A DNA stretch of 41,907 nt. Origin: Arcicella sp. (lineage in GTDB: Bacteria; Bacteroidota; Bacteroidia; Cytophagales; Spirosomataceae). The notes beneath the pieces were generated by a model. The model made no database searches and was not told the DNA's origin. It was given only the letters and a program-made list of their open reading frames with translations. Where the stretch lies: contig JALONS010000007.1 in assembly GCA_025454855.1 (NCBI GenBank), forward strand, positions 1-41,907. Reading direction: 5' to 3'. Made by a program: the position numbers and the translations under genes. Below, piece after piece: positions 16,908 to 25,647 of this stretch (its first letter is position 1; each line of letters starts with the position of its first letter).

Positions 16908-16988
16908 GATAAATATCCTCAATATGCAGACAAACTGCTTTCATTTGCATAATTGAATTCCTTGTACCACTTCAAAACTGCAATTTTG
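16908..16988 (+). promoter_or_regulatory. 81-bp conserved promoter element, copy 2
   Basis: Same three blocks as copy 1 at the same spacing: GATAAATATCCTCAATATGCAGA (16908-16930), TTTGCATAATTGAATT (16944-16959) and ACTGCAATTTTG (16977-16988). It ends 51 bases before the ATG at 17040. It shows that the beta-barrel gene and the genes after it form a second unit under the same control as the TonB receptor. Confidence 0.7.
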
Positions 16989-17039
16989 AATAATTATTAA
17001 TCCAATTGAATGTTAAATAATACTTTAAATTACAATTTT

Positions 17040-17666
17040 ATGAAAAAACACATTAAGATTTGTCTGCTATTCTTGTTTATAACAAACACACTATCTTCCA
17101 CAACACTATTTGCCCAAGCCTTAGAACAAGACAGTACTTACAAAAAATGGTTTGTTGGTAGCACTTTATATTTGTTGGGTAACTTTACAGAAAAACACAA
17201 TCCTGAGTATATACAAATAAATTTTGGATATAGGATAACCCCTAAAGATGTTGTTCATTTTAGATTTAAAAAATCCGTTTACGACTGGCCTTTAGGTACG
17301 CCTTGGGGAAAAATCTTTGATGGAACGGAAGACTCCTATCCTGGGAAAGCACGTATCCTTGCACCTACAATAGGATACCAGCGGTTTTGGTGGAAAGGAG
17401 CCTATACATCAGTTTTTGCCTTGAATGCCTTTGAAAAATATATGGATAAGAATGGAAACAAAATCGGAAATGGATATACGTTATATCTGGACTTTTATTT
17501 GGGTTACCAGTTTAAGTTTTTCAAAAAGAGGCTCTTTTTTGAACCAGCTATTGGAGTTAGTTATTGGCCTATAAGAACTAATGTACCAGAATCCTTTAAG
17601 GCAGTAGAACAAAAATATCCTATCCACTTTATTCAACCTGGGTTTGATTTTGGGTTTAATTTTTAG
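17040..17666 (+). CDS. Secreted beta-barrel-like protein of unknown function
   Basis: 208 aa from the ATG at 17040 (MKKHIKICLLFLFITNTLSSTTLFAQ, a clear signal peptide). The ORF track starts 10 codons earlier at 17010 without adding to the signal. The mature part alternates hydrophobic and polar residues and has aromatic-rich strands (YIQINFGYRITPKDVVHFRF, LYLDFYLGYQFKFFKKRLFFEPAIGVSYW), ending GFDFGFNF, a typical outer-membrane C-terminus. I do not recognise a named family. It is controlled by the second copy of the 81-bp element and followed closely by the DUF6326 gene. Confidence 0.75.
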   Translation: MKKHIKICLLFLFITNTLSSTTLFAQALEQDSTYKKWFVGSTLYLLGNFTEKHNPEYIQINFGYRITPKDVVHFRFKKSVYDWPLGTPWGKIFDGTEDSYPGKARILAPTIGYQRFWWKGAYTSVFALNAFEKYMDKNGNKIGNGYTLYLDFYLGYQFKFFKKRLFFEPAIGVSYWPIRTNVPESFKAVEQKYPIHFIQPGFDFGFNF

Positions 17667-17676
17667 ATGATAATTT

Positions 17677-18102
17677 ATGAACACTGAAAAAATAATGCAA
17701 AATGCAGTAGGAGACGATAAAATAAATGTAAAACTGAAGCTGGCTTCGTTGTGGACTGCTTTTATGTTTCTCTATATTTATGTGGATTACTTCCATTTAT
17801 ATATGCCAAATCAACTACAAGATATTTTGAAAGGGAAAGTGTTTACATTTGAAATTACACAAGGGTTTATCATGTTTGCACTCGGGATGGCAACCATCCC
17901 GATGCTTATGATTTTCCTTTCAATTGCCTTATCAGCTAAAATAAATCAGTGGACAAATATAATTGTAGCCACAATTCATGTTCCTTATATGTTGTTCAAT
18001 TTGGTAGGTGAGGTGTGGGCACACATGGTGTTTGCCGCTATTGTAGAAATCGTGCTGCTTGGTTTAATTATCGGTTATGCTTGGAAATGGAGGAGTTTGT
18101 AA
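17677..18102 (+). CDS. DUF6326-like four-helix membrane protein
   Basis: 141 aa. Four hydrophobic segments at about 22-41, 61-86, 94-112 and 115-136. The pattern LKLASLWTAFMFLYIYVDYFHLYMP...ITQGFIMFALGMATIPMLMIFLSIALSAKINQWTNII resembles DUF6326, a family without known function. It begins 10 bp after the beta-barrel gene and is probably in the same transcript. A strong terminator follows at 18137. Confidence 0.65.
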   Translation: MNTEKIMQNAVGDDKINVKLKLASLWTAFMFLYIYVDYFHLYMPNQLQDILKGKVFTFEITQGFIMFALGMATIPMLMIFLSIALSAKINQWTNIIVATIHVPYMLFNLVGEVWAHMVFAAIVEIVLLGLIIGYAWKWRSL

Positions 18103-18136
18103 AATAATTGAATAATTGATAATATTGAATAAATAT

Positions 18137-18166
18137 GCCCCACCTTACAAAGTGGGGCGTTTTATT
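18137..18166 (+). terminator. Terminator after the DUF6326 gene
   Basis: GCCCCAC-cttacaaa-GTGGGGC followed by GTTTTATT. The ORF track places a gene start upstream of it at 18116, but the hairpin argues for the later ATG at 18203. Confidence 0.8.
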
Positions 18167-18202
18167 GTGTATATACAAGGAATTTTGTTGAAAAAAATAA
18201 CC

Positions 18203-18799
18203 ATGAAAAACTTTTCACGAAATCTGATGATTTTCTTTGCCATCTTAACGGCTATCGTAATTCCTACTTCTTTTTTCTTAGCACCCCATGAGGGAATCCT
18301 TCAAGATAAAAACAAAGCCTTACTGGCAAACCAATTATATATAGACAGTTTCTATGTTCATGTAATACTGGGCGGAATTGCTTTATTGATTGGTTGGGTA
18401 GGATTTATTGACAAAATCAGAACTAAATACTTAACCTTTCATAAAATTGCAGGTAGGATTTATGTATTCTGTTTTTTGATAACCGGTCTGACAAGTATAT
18501 TAGTATCTTACCATGCTGAGGGTGGCTTAGTAAGTCAATCGGGTTTTATGGGCATAGGAATCATGGCAGTTTTTACAACCCTGAAAGGCTTTTCTGCTAT
18601 TGTAAACAAAGAAATTGTAGCACATCAAGCATGGATGCGATACAGTTATGCCTGCTGTCTGGCAAGTGTGACGCTAAGGCTTTGGAATATAGTTTTAGGC
18701 CCCGTAATTCATGATTTTATACTTAGTTATCAAATTGTGGCATGGTTGAGTTGGATACCAAACTTACTTTTTGTAAAATTTTATTTGAATAAAAAATAA
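18203..18799 (+). CDS. DUF2306-like membrane protein
   Basis: 198 aa from the ATG at 18203 (MKNFSRNLMIFFAILTAIV), chosen because the ORF-track extension runs through a terminator hairpin. About six hydrophobic segments are visible. The motif set SFYVHVILGGIALLIGWVGFIDKIR...LTFHKIAGRIYVF...HQAWMRYSYACCLASVTLR matches the DUF2306 pattern, with conserved His (YVHV, FHKIAG, HQAWM) that could bind heme by analogy to other small membrane cytochromes (inference). The AraC-type gene starts 7 bp after the stop, suggesting co-transcription. Confidence 0.78.
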   Translation: MKNFSRNLMIFFAILTAIVIPTSFFLAPHEGILQDKNKALLANQLYIDSFYVHVILGGIALLIGWVGFIDKIRTKYLTFHKIAGRIYVFCFLITGLTSILVSYHAEGGLVSQSGFMGIGIMAVFTTLKGFSAIVNKEIVAHQAWMRYSYACCLASVTLRLWNIVLGPVIHDFILSYQIVAWLSWIPNLLFVKFYLNKK

Positions 18800-18806
18800 C
18801 TTATTC

Positions 18807-19928
18807 ATGGAGTTAGCCATCATAGTTGGAATTATCATTACATTCTTCTTGTCATTTATTCTCTTTACCAAAAAGGGCAAAAACTTGGCGGACAAAATAC
18901 TGGCAACTTGGCTGGTATTTGTTGGAATACACCTATGGTTATTCTATGAACATATTCTTGTCCATAATTACCAATACCCAGCTTTATTGGGAGTTGAGCT
19001 CCCCATGCCATTTTTACAATGGCCCTTTTTGTATATCTACATTAAGGTACTAACCAACCAATACAATCCAGCAAAAAAATGGCTACTATTACTTCATTTC
19101 TTACCCGTTATTAGCATCTACATTTACCTTATAGATTTTTTTATTTTAAGCCCCGCAGAAAAGGTTTTTGTTTTTGAGCATGGCGGAAATGTACCAAAAT
19201 ATGCTTCTTTCACTGTTACTATGCTTGTTTTAATGTCCATCTCGGGGCTTTTATATTTTCTCATTACCTATCGTCTTATCAAACAACACCGTAGGAACAT
19301 TGTAAATCAGTTTTCATATCAAGAAAAAATCAACTTAGATTGGCTTCAATACCTTTTTGTAGGTATGGGGTTAATTTGGGTAGTTATTTGGTTACGAGGA
19401 AACGATAATCTGATATTTCTTTCGGTGGTAATCTTTGTGATTTTCTTGGGGTATTTTGGTATAAAACAAGTAGGTATTTTTACCAATAGATTTCCTACCG
19501 AAAAGGAATTAGAAGAAACAGAAATTGAGATTGAAAAAATAAAAAAATATGAAAAATCAAGTTTGACTGAGTCGGCTGCAGTACTAATACATACACAACT
19601 TAAAACCATAATGGAGTCTGAAAGATTGTACGAAAATCCAGAATTATCCTTGAATGATTTGGCTGTCTATCTCAATGTTCATCCTAACAGTCTATCGCAG
19701 GTTATCAATACGTTTGAGGGTAAAACTTTTTTCGACTACATCAATTATCATCGTGTTGAGGCTTTCAAAACAATGGTAAAACTCCCTCAAAACCAAAAAT
19801 ACACCCTTTTAGCCCTGGCTTATGACTGCGGTTTTAATTCTAAAACATCCTTTAACCGCAATTTTAAAAAAGCCACAGGCTTTGCTCCTTCTGAGTATTT
19901 GAAGCAATTAAATATTGTTTTGGACTAA
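18807..19928 (+). CDS. AraC-family regulator with membrane N-terminal domain
   Basis: 373 aa. The first 225 residues hold about seven hydrophobic helices. The C-terminal AraC HTH (about 270-368) is clear: LSLNDLAVYLNVHPNSLSQVINTFEGKTFFDYINYHRVEAFKTMV and LLALAYDCGFNSKTSFNRNFKKATGFAPSEYLK. Such membrane-anchored AraC proteins are frequent in Bacteroidota; ligand and targets are unknown. It is downstream of the DUF2306 gene with a 7-bp gap. Confidence 0.92.
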   Translation: MELAIIVGIIITFFLSFILFTKKGKNLADKILATWLVFVGIHLWLFYEHILVHNYQYPALLGVELPMPFLQWPFLYIYIKVLTNQYNPAKKWLLLLHFLPVISIYIYLIDFFILSPAEKVFVFEHGGNVPKYASFTVTMLVLMSISGLLYFLITYRLIKQHRRNIVNQFSYQEKINLDWLQYLFVGMGLIWVVIWLRGNDNLIFLSVVIFVIFLGYFGIKQVGIFTNRFPTEKELEETEIEIEKIKKYEKSSLTESAAVLIHTQLKTIMESERLYENPELSLNDLAVYLNVHPNSLSQVINTFEGKTFFDYINYHRVEAFKTMVKLPQNQKYTLLALAYDCGFNSKTSFNRNFKKATGFAPSEYLKQLNIVLD

Positions 19929-19952
19929 TCCATGAATCTTCTTCCCTAAGCG

Positions 19953-19980
19953 TTCCACCTTACATTCTGGGGCGTTTTAA
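19953..19980 (+). terminator. Terminator after the AraC gene, related to the one at 18137
   Basis: The RNA can form GUUCCA/UGGGGC-type pairing with G-U pairs around the loop ccttacattc, followed by GTTTTAAG. The segment CCACCTTACAnnnTGGGGCGTTTTA matches 18140-18164 at 22 of 25 positions, so this is a diverged copy that keeps the stem. Confidence 0.55.
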
Positions 19981-20024
19981 GAGGTCTTTGTGTTGAATTT
20001 TGCAGAGAATTAAACACAAAAATT

Positions 20025-21020
20025 ATGAATAAAACAATAAAGTTATTTTTGATTATTACCTCTTTAAACTATGGTATTGTAGGATGTAAAGAGGGTGAAC
20101 TCAGCCCCAACAAAGCAGGTTTATTAGTTCCCAAAACGGTGGTAGAAGACCCTTCTCTTCCTTCCATAAAAATCAATAATGTTTTACTCCACGCAGAGGC
20201 TTTTGGAAATCCCAATAATCCTATCCTGTTGATTCTACATGGTGGTCCAGGCAATGATTATCGCTATCTACTCAACTGCAAAAAGTTTGTAGATGATGGT
20301 TTTTATGTGGTTTTCTATGATCAACGAGGTTCTGGGCTGTCGCAAAGGCTCAATAAAGAAACCTATAAAATCAATGACTTAGAAATAGAATTAGGTGGCG
20401 TTATTGATTACTATCGAAAATCTCCCAACCAAAAGGTTTTTATACTGGGACATTCATGGGGCGGTATGTTGGCAAGCATTTTTATCAATTCCAATCTTAC
20501 CAAAATCAATGGAGCAATCATAGCTGAACCGGGTGGACTTATTTGGCAAGATGTGAAAGACTATATTGGTAGAGCGTTCAGAATTAATTTTACCAGCGAA
20601 GCCCTTAATGATATAGCTTACCAAGACCAATTTTTAACAGGTGATGAAAACCAGCATGAACTTTTAGACTACAAATTCTCTCTTTTTGCGGCTGCCGAAA
20701 AAGATAGTCCTATTGGCAATGAAGTAAATACAAAATTTTGGCGATATGGCTCAGTTATAAACCGTGCTTTATTAGATTTGGGTGATAAGCAACAACCTAA
20801 CTGGACAACCAATTTGAGTCAATACAAAACCAAAATTCTCTTTGTATATAGCCAAAACAATACCGCTTATGGCGAAACTCACGCTAAGAAAGTATCATCC
20901 GCTTACCCAAATGTGCAATTAGAATTAATAAAAGATTCAGGACATAATATGATTTCTTTCGATAAAGGTTGGCAAAATTTTTATCCAGTAGCTAAGACCT
21001 ATTTAAACACTTTAAAGTAA
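20025..21020 (+). CDS. Alpha/beta hydrolase lipoprotein (proline-iminopeptidase-like)
   Basis: 331 aa. Lipoprotein-like N-terminus with Cys21 (LNYGIVGC). The fold shows the oxyanion motif HGGPG at 72-76, nucleophile GHSWGG with Ser144 and base His307 (KDSGHNM), the pattern of proline iminopeptidase-like S33 enzymes. The usual acid position after the sixth strand reads VYSQNNTAYGE, with Asn in place of Asp, so the acid may lie elsewhere or activity may be altered. A second secreted protein gene follows after 7 bp. Confidence 0.85.
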   Translation: MNKTIKLFLIITSLNYGIVGCKEGELSPNKAGLLVPKTVVEDPSLPSIKINNVLLHAEAFGNPNNPILLILHGGPGNDYRYLLNCKKFVDDGFYVVFYDQRGSGLSQRLNKETYKINDLEIELGGVIDYYRKSPNQKVFILGHSWGGMLASIFINSNLTKINGAIIAEPGGLIWQDVKDYIGRAFRINFTSEALNDIAYQDQFLTGDENQHELLDYKFSLFAAAEKDSPIGNEVNTKFWRYGSVINRALLDLGDKQQPNWTTNLSQYKTKILFVYSQNNTAYGETHAKKVSSAYPNVQLELIKDSGHNMISFDKGWQNFYPVAKTYLNTLK

Positions 21021-21027
21021 ACAATTT

Positions 21028-21693
21028 ATGAAAAATACAATCATCAAAATCCTATTATTACTCTTAATTCAACGAATCACAAATGCTCAAAATATCAATT
21101 GGAGGGCATTTAGTCAAGACCAAAAACATCTCATTGGTGTAAATACAGGTTTAGATTACGGTTTATCTTATGGCGTAAACTATGGCAGAAAATTGAATAC
21201 TAAATTATCAATGGTATTGAATGGTGAATTCAGTTTACCTTCTGGGAATAAAGTTTTAGAAGATTTCAAAGTAAAAATGGGCGTGCAACTGGAGTTAATA
21301 CACAGCGGAAATTTTTCAGCTACTGTCAAAGTGAATGGCATTTTCCGCCGTTTTGAAAATGACTATGCTCGCTTGCTCAATTTTGGAAGTGAGTTTGCCA
21401 CTGTCGCTGGCTATTACAAACCTCGTTGGTATATAGCAGGCGAAATCAGTTTTGATAAAGCCATCGTTACACATATCAAACACTTATCTGCTGCCCTCGA
21501 CAATAATCCAGACCTAACTACGGGTTGGTACATACCCACAGGCGGAAATTTTGCCTATGGCATACAGTCGGGCATGGCGTTGGGGCAAAAAAATGATTTG
21601 AATTTAAAAATTGGAAAGTTACTCAATCAAAATTTTAAGACAGAACCTACTTTGCCTTTTTACTTTCAGATTGGCTATAATCGCAGATTTTGA
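21028..21693 (+). CDS. Secreted outer-membrane-like protein, unknown
   Basis: 221 aa. Signal peptide MKNTIIKILLLLLIQRITNAQ, then strand-like repeats (GVNTGLDYGLSYGVNYGRKLNTKLSMVLNGEFSLP, FSATVKVNGIFRRF) and the end FYFQIGYNRRF with terminal Phe. This fits a small beta-barrel, but no named family is recognised. It is likely co-transcribed with the hydrolase lipoprotein and is followed by a strong terminator. Confidence 0.72.
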   Translation: MKNTIIKILLLLLIQRITNAQNINWRAFSQDQKHLIGVNTGLDYGLSYGVNYGRKLNTKLSMVLNGEFSLPSGNKVLEDFKVKMGVQLELIHSGNFSATVKVNGIFRRFENDYARLLNFGSEFATVAGYYKPRWYIAGEISFDKAIVTHIKHLSAALDNNPDLTTGWYIPTGGNFAYGIQSGMALGQKNDLNLKIGKLLNQNFKTEPTLPFYFQIGYNRRF

Positions 21694-21710
21694 GGAAGTT
21701 GGTCTAATAT

Positions 21711-21760
21711 TAGAAAACCTTTGGATAGAACATCCTATCCAAAGGTTTTCTATTTATTTT
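21711..21760 (+). terminator. 18-bp perfect hairpin terminator
   Basis: Arms 21711-21728 and 21735-21752 (TAGAAAACCTTTGGATAG and complement) with a 6-base loop, followed by a T-rich tail. The stem carries A runs at its foot, so it can work in both directions. Confidence 0.85.
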
Positions 21761-21783
21761 ATTTAAACCACTCATCAAAATAG

Positions 21784-21826
21784 GACATTTGTCTTATTGA
21801 TAAATACCGCTATATGCCTATATTTG
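21784..21826 (+). promoter_or_regulatory. Site A: GACA-N2-TGTC box and promoter
   Basis: GACATTTGTC (21784-21793) lies 25 bases upstream of an exact -7 box TATATTTG (21819-21826). A -33-like TTG (21797-21799) lies 3 bases after the box. It drives the SnoaL-like gene at 21868. Confidence 0.7.
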
Positions 21827-21867
21827 GGCTGTGAGACCATCGTAAAAATCAATTAATTATGTAAGTT

Positions 21868-22233
21868 ATGACACAGTTAGAACAAATAATTGAATGTGAA
21901 AATAAGCTATTAGATGCTTTGAAAATTGGAGACATTAATACACTTGACGAACTTCTGCATGATAGTCTAATTTTCAATATTCCAACAGGGCAGACAATCA
22001 CTAAGCAAATAGATATTGAAAATTATAAATCTGGAATGATGAAAATTTTCGAAATATCTGCAACTGATCAAATCATTAGCCCTATTGAAGAAACTTGTAT
22101 GGTAGCAGTAACGATTTATTTGAAAGCAAAATACGGTAATCAAAAAATTGATGGCAGATTTAGATATTTACGAGTTTGGAAATTATTTAACAATTCTTGG
22201 AAAATAATTGCAGGAAGTGGATTTCCAATGTAA
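21868..22233 (+). CDS. SnoaL/NTF2-like small protein
   Basis: 121 aa cone-fold protein of the NTF2/SnoaL/DUF4440 type: LEQIIECENKLLDALKIGDINTLDELLHDSLIFNIPTGQTITKQ at the start and RYLRVWKLFNNSWKIIAGSGFPM at the end, the typical closing strands. No signal peptide. These proteins bind or convert small molecules, and the ligand is unknown. It has its own promoter with site A of the GACA-box family, so it belongs to the proposed Crp-type regulon. A short hairpin (ACAGCCC/GGGCTGT) follows the gene. Confidence 0.82.
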   Translation: MTQLEQIIECENKLLDALKIGDINTLDELLHDSLIFNIPTGQTITKQIDIENYKSGMMKIFEISATDQIISPIEETCMVAVTIYLKAKYGNQKIDGRFRYLRVWKLFNNSWKIIAGSGFPM

Positions 22234-22238
22234 TTTTT

Positions 22239-22275
22239 ACAGCCCAAAAAGAAAGTTAACGGGCTGTGGTACTAT
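22239..22275 (+). terminator. Weak terminator hairpin after the SnoaL-like gene
   Basis: ACAGCCC (22239-22245) pairs with GGGCTGT (22261-22267) around a 15-base loop. The T tail is poor. Confidence 0.45.
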
Positions 22276-22320
22276 TTATTCAAATCAACTTGTCAAAAGG
22301 TTTTGAACATGAAATGTAGT

Positions 22321-22328
22321 TAAATTTG
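22321..22328 (+). promoter_or_regulatory. -7 element of the LuxR-type regulator promoter
   Basis: TAAATTTG is an exact TAnnTTTG box 28 bases before the start codon at 22356. No GACA box precedes it. Confidence 0.5.
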
Positions 22329-22355
22329 TAAACAATAATTTATTCCTCAAAAGTC

Positions 22356-23126
22356 ATGTCAGAGCAAAACAGCATAGAAACAATATTTTTAAAATTTCTT
22401 ACGCAATACCAATATGATGAGAAAAGTTTAGACTATTCAGTGGTAGAAAAACATTCGAGAGCTTTACAAACACTCTCTGATATTGGAAATTCAGGGACTG
22501 GAATCTTTGATTTTTGTAAACGAGAAATGATTTTCTATTCATCCAACTTTGGGAGTTTATTAGGTTATGCACAATCAGATTATCAAGAGCTTGGACAACA
22601 TTTTTTTGCCAGTAAAATCCACCCTGACGATGCCCTCAAATTAAGTATCAATGGTGTTACTATCTTGAAATTGATGAATAGTTTTTCGAGTGATGAAAAA
22701 TTAAATCATAAACATATCTACGAATATCGGATGCTGAATGCTCAGAACCAGTATGTCAGAGTTATTGAGCAGTATCAGGTGCTGGAGTTAGACCCTAAAG
22801 GGCAGGTCTGGTTGATGATAAATATCGTTGATATTTCACCAAGTCAAGATATCCACGAAGACTGTAGAAGTCAATTACTGAATTTTAGGACTGGAGAAAT
22901 CATTAATATCGAAACACCCCAAAAAATAGAGTTTGAACTGACTAAACGAGAAATTGAGATTCTGAAATTGGTGAGAGATGGTTTTTTAAGCAAGGAAATT
23001 TCGGGTAAATTAGCCATAAGTGTGCATACTGTAAACACCCATAGACAAAGGTTTTTAGAAAAATTAGGGGCAAATAATTCAATGGAAGCGGTAGTTTTTG
23101 CCTCGAAATACGGATTATTGAGCTGA
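22356..23126 (+). CDS. PAS-domain LuxR-type transcriptional regulator
   Basis: 256 aa. The central part (about 48-165) looks like a PAS sensor (GIFDFCKREMIFYSSNFGSLLGY...KIHPDD...YRMLNAQNQYVRVIEQYQVL). The C-terminal LuxR/GerE HTH covers about 192-250 (LTKREIEILKLVRDGFLSKEISGKLAISVHTVNTHRQRFLEKLG). There is no receiver domain, so it is a one-component regulator. It lies 86 bp upstream of the third TonB receptor gene, which may be a target (inference). Confidence 0.9.
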   Translation: MSEQNSIETIFLKFLTQYQYDEKSLDYSVVEKHSRALQTLSDIGNSGTGIFDFCKREMIFYSSNFGSLLGYAQSDYQELGQHFFASKIHPDDALKLSINGVTILKLMNSFSSDEKLNHKHIYEYRMLNAQNQYVRVIEQYQVLELDPKGQVWLMINIVDISPSQDIHEDCRSQLLNFRTGEIINIETPQKIEFELTKREIEILKLVRDGFLSKEISGKLAISVHTVNTHRQRFLEKLGANNSMEAVVFASKYGLLS

Positions 23127-23212
23127 TGAGTAATGATAAATCAGTATTGTAGCACAATGTACATTGAGGGAACTTTGTGATTATTTATTCATTCACAAAG
23201 CACAATATTTTT

Positions 23213-25531
23213 ATGTACTCAAAACTTATTTTTATTACTTTATTCTTGTTTTCATTCACATTTTTTGCCCAAAAACCAACTCAGACCCTCAGAGGTGTAA
23301 TTTTAGATAATGCTTCAAATCAGCCTATTTCGTTTGCCAGTATATCAGTCAATACTCTACACGTTGGCACAGTATCAGATTCATTAGGCAATTTCATTCT
23401 CTCAAAGATTCCAGTAGGTCATCACAATATTACCGTTTCGGTAATTGGTTTTGAACCTCTTACCCTAAATGAGATATTGGTCACATCAGCCAAAGAAGTT
23501 TTTCTGACGATTTTGCTCAAAGAAAAAATAGTCAGCTTAGCTGAGGTAATTGTGAAACCAAAGATGAATAAAGAAATCCCTCTAAATACAACAGCATCTG
23601 TCAGTGCCAAAATGCTAAGTGTAGAAGAAGTAAGGCGTTACGCAGGAGGATTTGATGACCCCGCTCGTTTGGTTTCGGCTTTTGCAGGGGTTAGTTCCAA
23701 TGTAGGCAACAATGGCATAAGTGTTAGGGGAAACAATCCTAATTCTTTACAATGGAAATTTGAGGGTATAGAAATACCTAATCCTAATCATTTTGCAGAC
23801 AATGCTATTTTCGGGGGTGGGGTTCTTTCGGCATTAAGTAGCCATAGTCTTGGCAATTCCGATTTTTTCTCAGGTGCTTTTCCTGCTGAATACAGTAATG
23901 CCTTGTCGGGGGTTTTCGACATGGCTATGCGTAAAGGAAATAATCTCAAACACGAACACACTATACAAATTGGTTTAACTGGGCTTGATTTTGCCTCGGA
24001 AGGTCCTTTTAAAAAAGATAGCAAATCCTCTTATTTATTTAATTACCGATATTCTACTCTGGCATTGCTCAAACCTCTATTACCAGAAGGAGGTGGCAAT
24101 GGTGTTGAATATCAAGACTTTTCTTTCAAACTCAATTTTCCGACCAAAAAAGCTGGTATATTTTCAGTTTGGGGGCTGGGTTTGAAAGATTATACAGGGA
24201 TAAAAGCCAAGACAGATAAAAAAGATTGGGATAATATTACCGATAAACAAGCACAAGACATAAGCCTGTTTATGGGAACACTGGGAGTTAGTCATAAGTT
24301 TTTTTTGAATGACAAAACTTATATCAAATCTACCTTGGCAAGCACAACTAATGGGTTTGATTTTTCAATTCAGAATTTACAAGATAATGGGATACTCAAA
24401 CCCGAAAGTAATGTAAAAAATACTTTAACAAATTTCATTTTTTCTTCTGTAATCAATACCAAATTCAATGCGAAGCATACGAACAAGACAGGCGTGATAC
24501 TAACGAATATGACTTATAGTTTTTCACTTAATAAAAATGCTCAATCTATCGTCGATGAAAAAGGAAACAGTTTTTTAGCTACGGCTTACAGTAATTCTAC
24601 CCTCAGTTTTTCGGAAAATCTAACCATGAACGTAGGGTTGAATTTCCAGCTTTTTACCCTTAATAATAATTATACGATTGAGCCACGAATTGGCTTAAAG
24701 TATCAATATAAAAGCAACCAATCTTTGAGTTTGGGGTATGGTTTGCATAGTCGTTTAGAGAAGCTAAATTATTATTTCGCTAAGAATAAAGAATTGGGAA
24801 ATATGGCAATCAATAAAAATATTGATTTCACAAAAGCCCATCATGCCGTACTGGGTTACGATTTAAATATTTCCGAAAATGTACATTTGAAAGTCGAAAC
24901 GTATTATCAACATTTATATGATATACCTGTGATAAAAGGCAGTTCTTTTTCTTTCCTCAACTTAATAAACGACTGGTTCTTTAATCAAAAATTAGAAAAT
25001 ACAGGCAATGGAAGAAACTATGGAATTGATATTAGTTTAGATAAATACTTAACCAATGGTTTTTATTATGCTACAACGGTATCAATCTTTAATTCTGAAT
25101 ACAGAGGAGGTGATAATATTTGGAGAAATACCCGCTTCAATAGGAACTATGTGCTTAATTTCTTAGTGGGTAAGGAGTGGACCTTCGGGAAGTCAAATCA
25201 AAAGAGTTTTGGTATTAATACCCGATTCAGCCATCAAGGCGGCGACAGATACTCGCCTATTGATACTGGTGCCTCTAATAATAGTCAAACGGTTGTTTTT
25301 GATGAAACACGAGCTTTTTCTAATCAATTATCACCATCATTTACTACTCATCTAACATTTGTATATCGCATAAATAAACTAAAATCTACCAGAGAATTAG
25401 CACTAAAAATACTCAATGCAGGTCGCTTTAATGAGTTTTATGATTTTCAGTATAACTACAAAACCCAAAGTGTAGTGGAACACAGAGAAGCTATAGTAAT
25501 TCCAAATTTGAGTTATAAAATTGAATTTTAG
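23213..25531 (+). CDS. TonB-dependent receptor with carboxypeptidase-like domain
   Basis: 772 aa from the ATG at 23213 (MYSKLIFITLFLFSFTFFAQ signal peptide); the ORF-track extension adds non-signal residues. CarboxypepD_reg-like domain at about 25-110 (LRGVILDNASNQPISFASISV...SVIGFEPLTLNEI), plug at about 125-230 (GGFDDPARLVSAFAGVSSNVGNNGISVRGNNPNSLQWKFEGIEIPNPNHF), then the barrel, ending IPNLSYKIEF. Unlike the receptor at 13592 it has no DUF4249 partner. The promoter shows GAACTTTG. Substrate unknown. Confidence 0.92.
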   Translation: MYSKLIFITLFLFSFTFFAQKPTQTLRGVILDNASNQPISFASISVNTLHVGTVSDSLGNFILSKIPVGHHNITVSVIGFEPLTLNEILVTSAKEVFLTILLKEKIVSLAEVIVKPKMNKEIPLNTTASVSAKMLSVEEVRRYAGGFDDPARLVSAFAGVSSNVGNNGISVRGNNPNSLQWKFEGIEIPNPNHFADNAIFGGGVLSALSSHSLGNSDFFSGAFPAEYSNALSGVFDMAMRKGNNLKHEHTIQIGLTGLDFASEGPFKKDSKSSYLFNYRYSTLALLKPLLPEGGGNGVEYQDFSFKLNFPTKKAGIFSVWGLGLKDYTGIKAKTDKKDWDNITDKQAQDISLFMGTLGVSHKFFLNDKTYIKSTLASTTNGFDFSIQNLQDNGILKPESNVKNTLTNFIFSSVINTKFNAKHTNKTGVILTNMTYSFSLNKNAQSIVDEKGNSFLATAYSNSTLSFSENLTMNVGLNFQLFTLNNNYTIEPRIGLKYQYKSNQSLSLGYGLHSRLEKLNYYFAKNKELGNMAINKNIDFTKAHHAVLGYDLNISENVHLKVETYYQHLYDIPVIKGSSFSFLNLINDWFFNQKLENTGNGRNYGIDISLDKYLTNGFYYATTVSIFNSEYRGGDNIWRNTRFNRNYVLNFLVGKEWTFGKSNQKSFGINTRFSHQGGDRYSPIDTGASNNSQTVVFDETRAFSNQLSPSFTTHLTFVYRINKLKSTRELALKILNAGRFNEFYDFQYNYKTQSVVEHREAIVIPNLSYKIEF

Positions 25532-25647
25532 CAATTTACTACATTAGAAAATATGACGAAGGCAGGAAAATTGCCATTGAATACCCCCTTAAATAAAAAG
25601 GAAACTATTATTTGATTAAATACTTTGGAGACCCCATACTTCTACTT

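Noticed and set aside
18116-18202. N-terminal extension of the DUF2306 gene in the ORF track
   Set aside because: It runs through a strong terminator hairpin and is not family-like; the ATG at 18203 fits.
23173-23200. CTTTGTG/CACAAAG hairpin before the third TonB gene
   Set aside because: It overlaps the likely -7 element, so the left arm would not be transcribed; probably chance.
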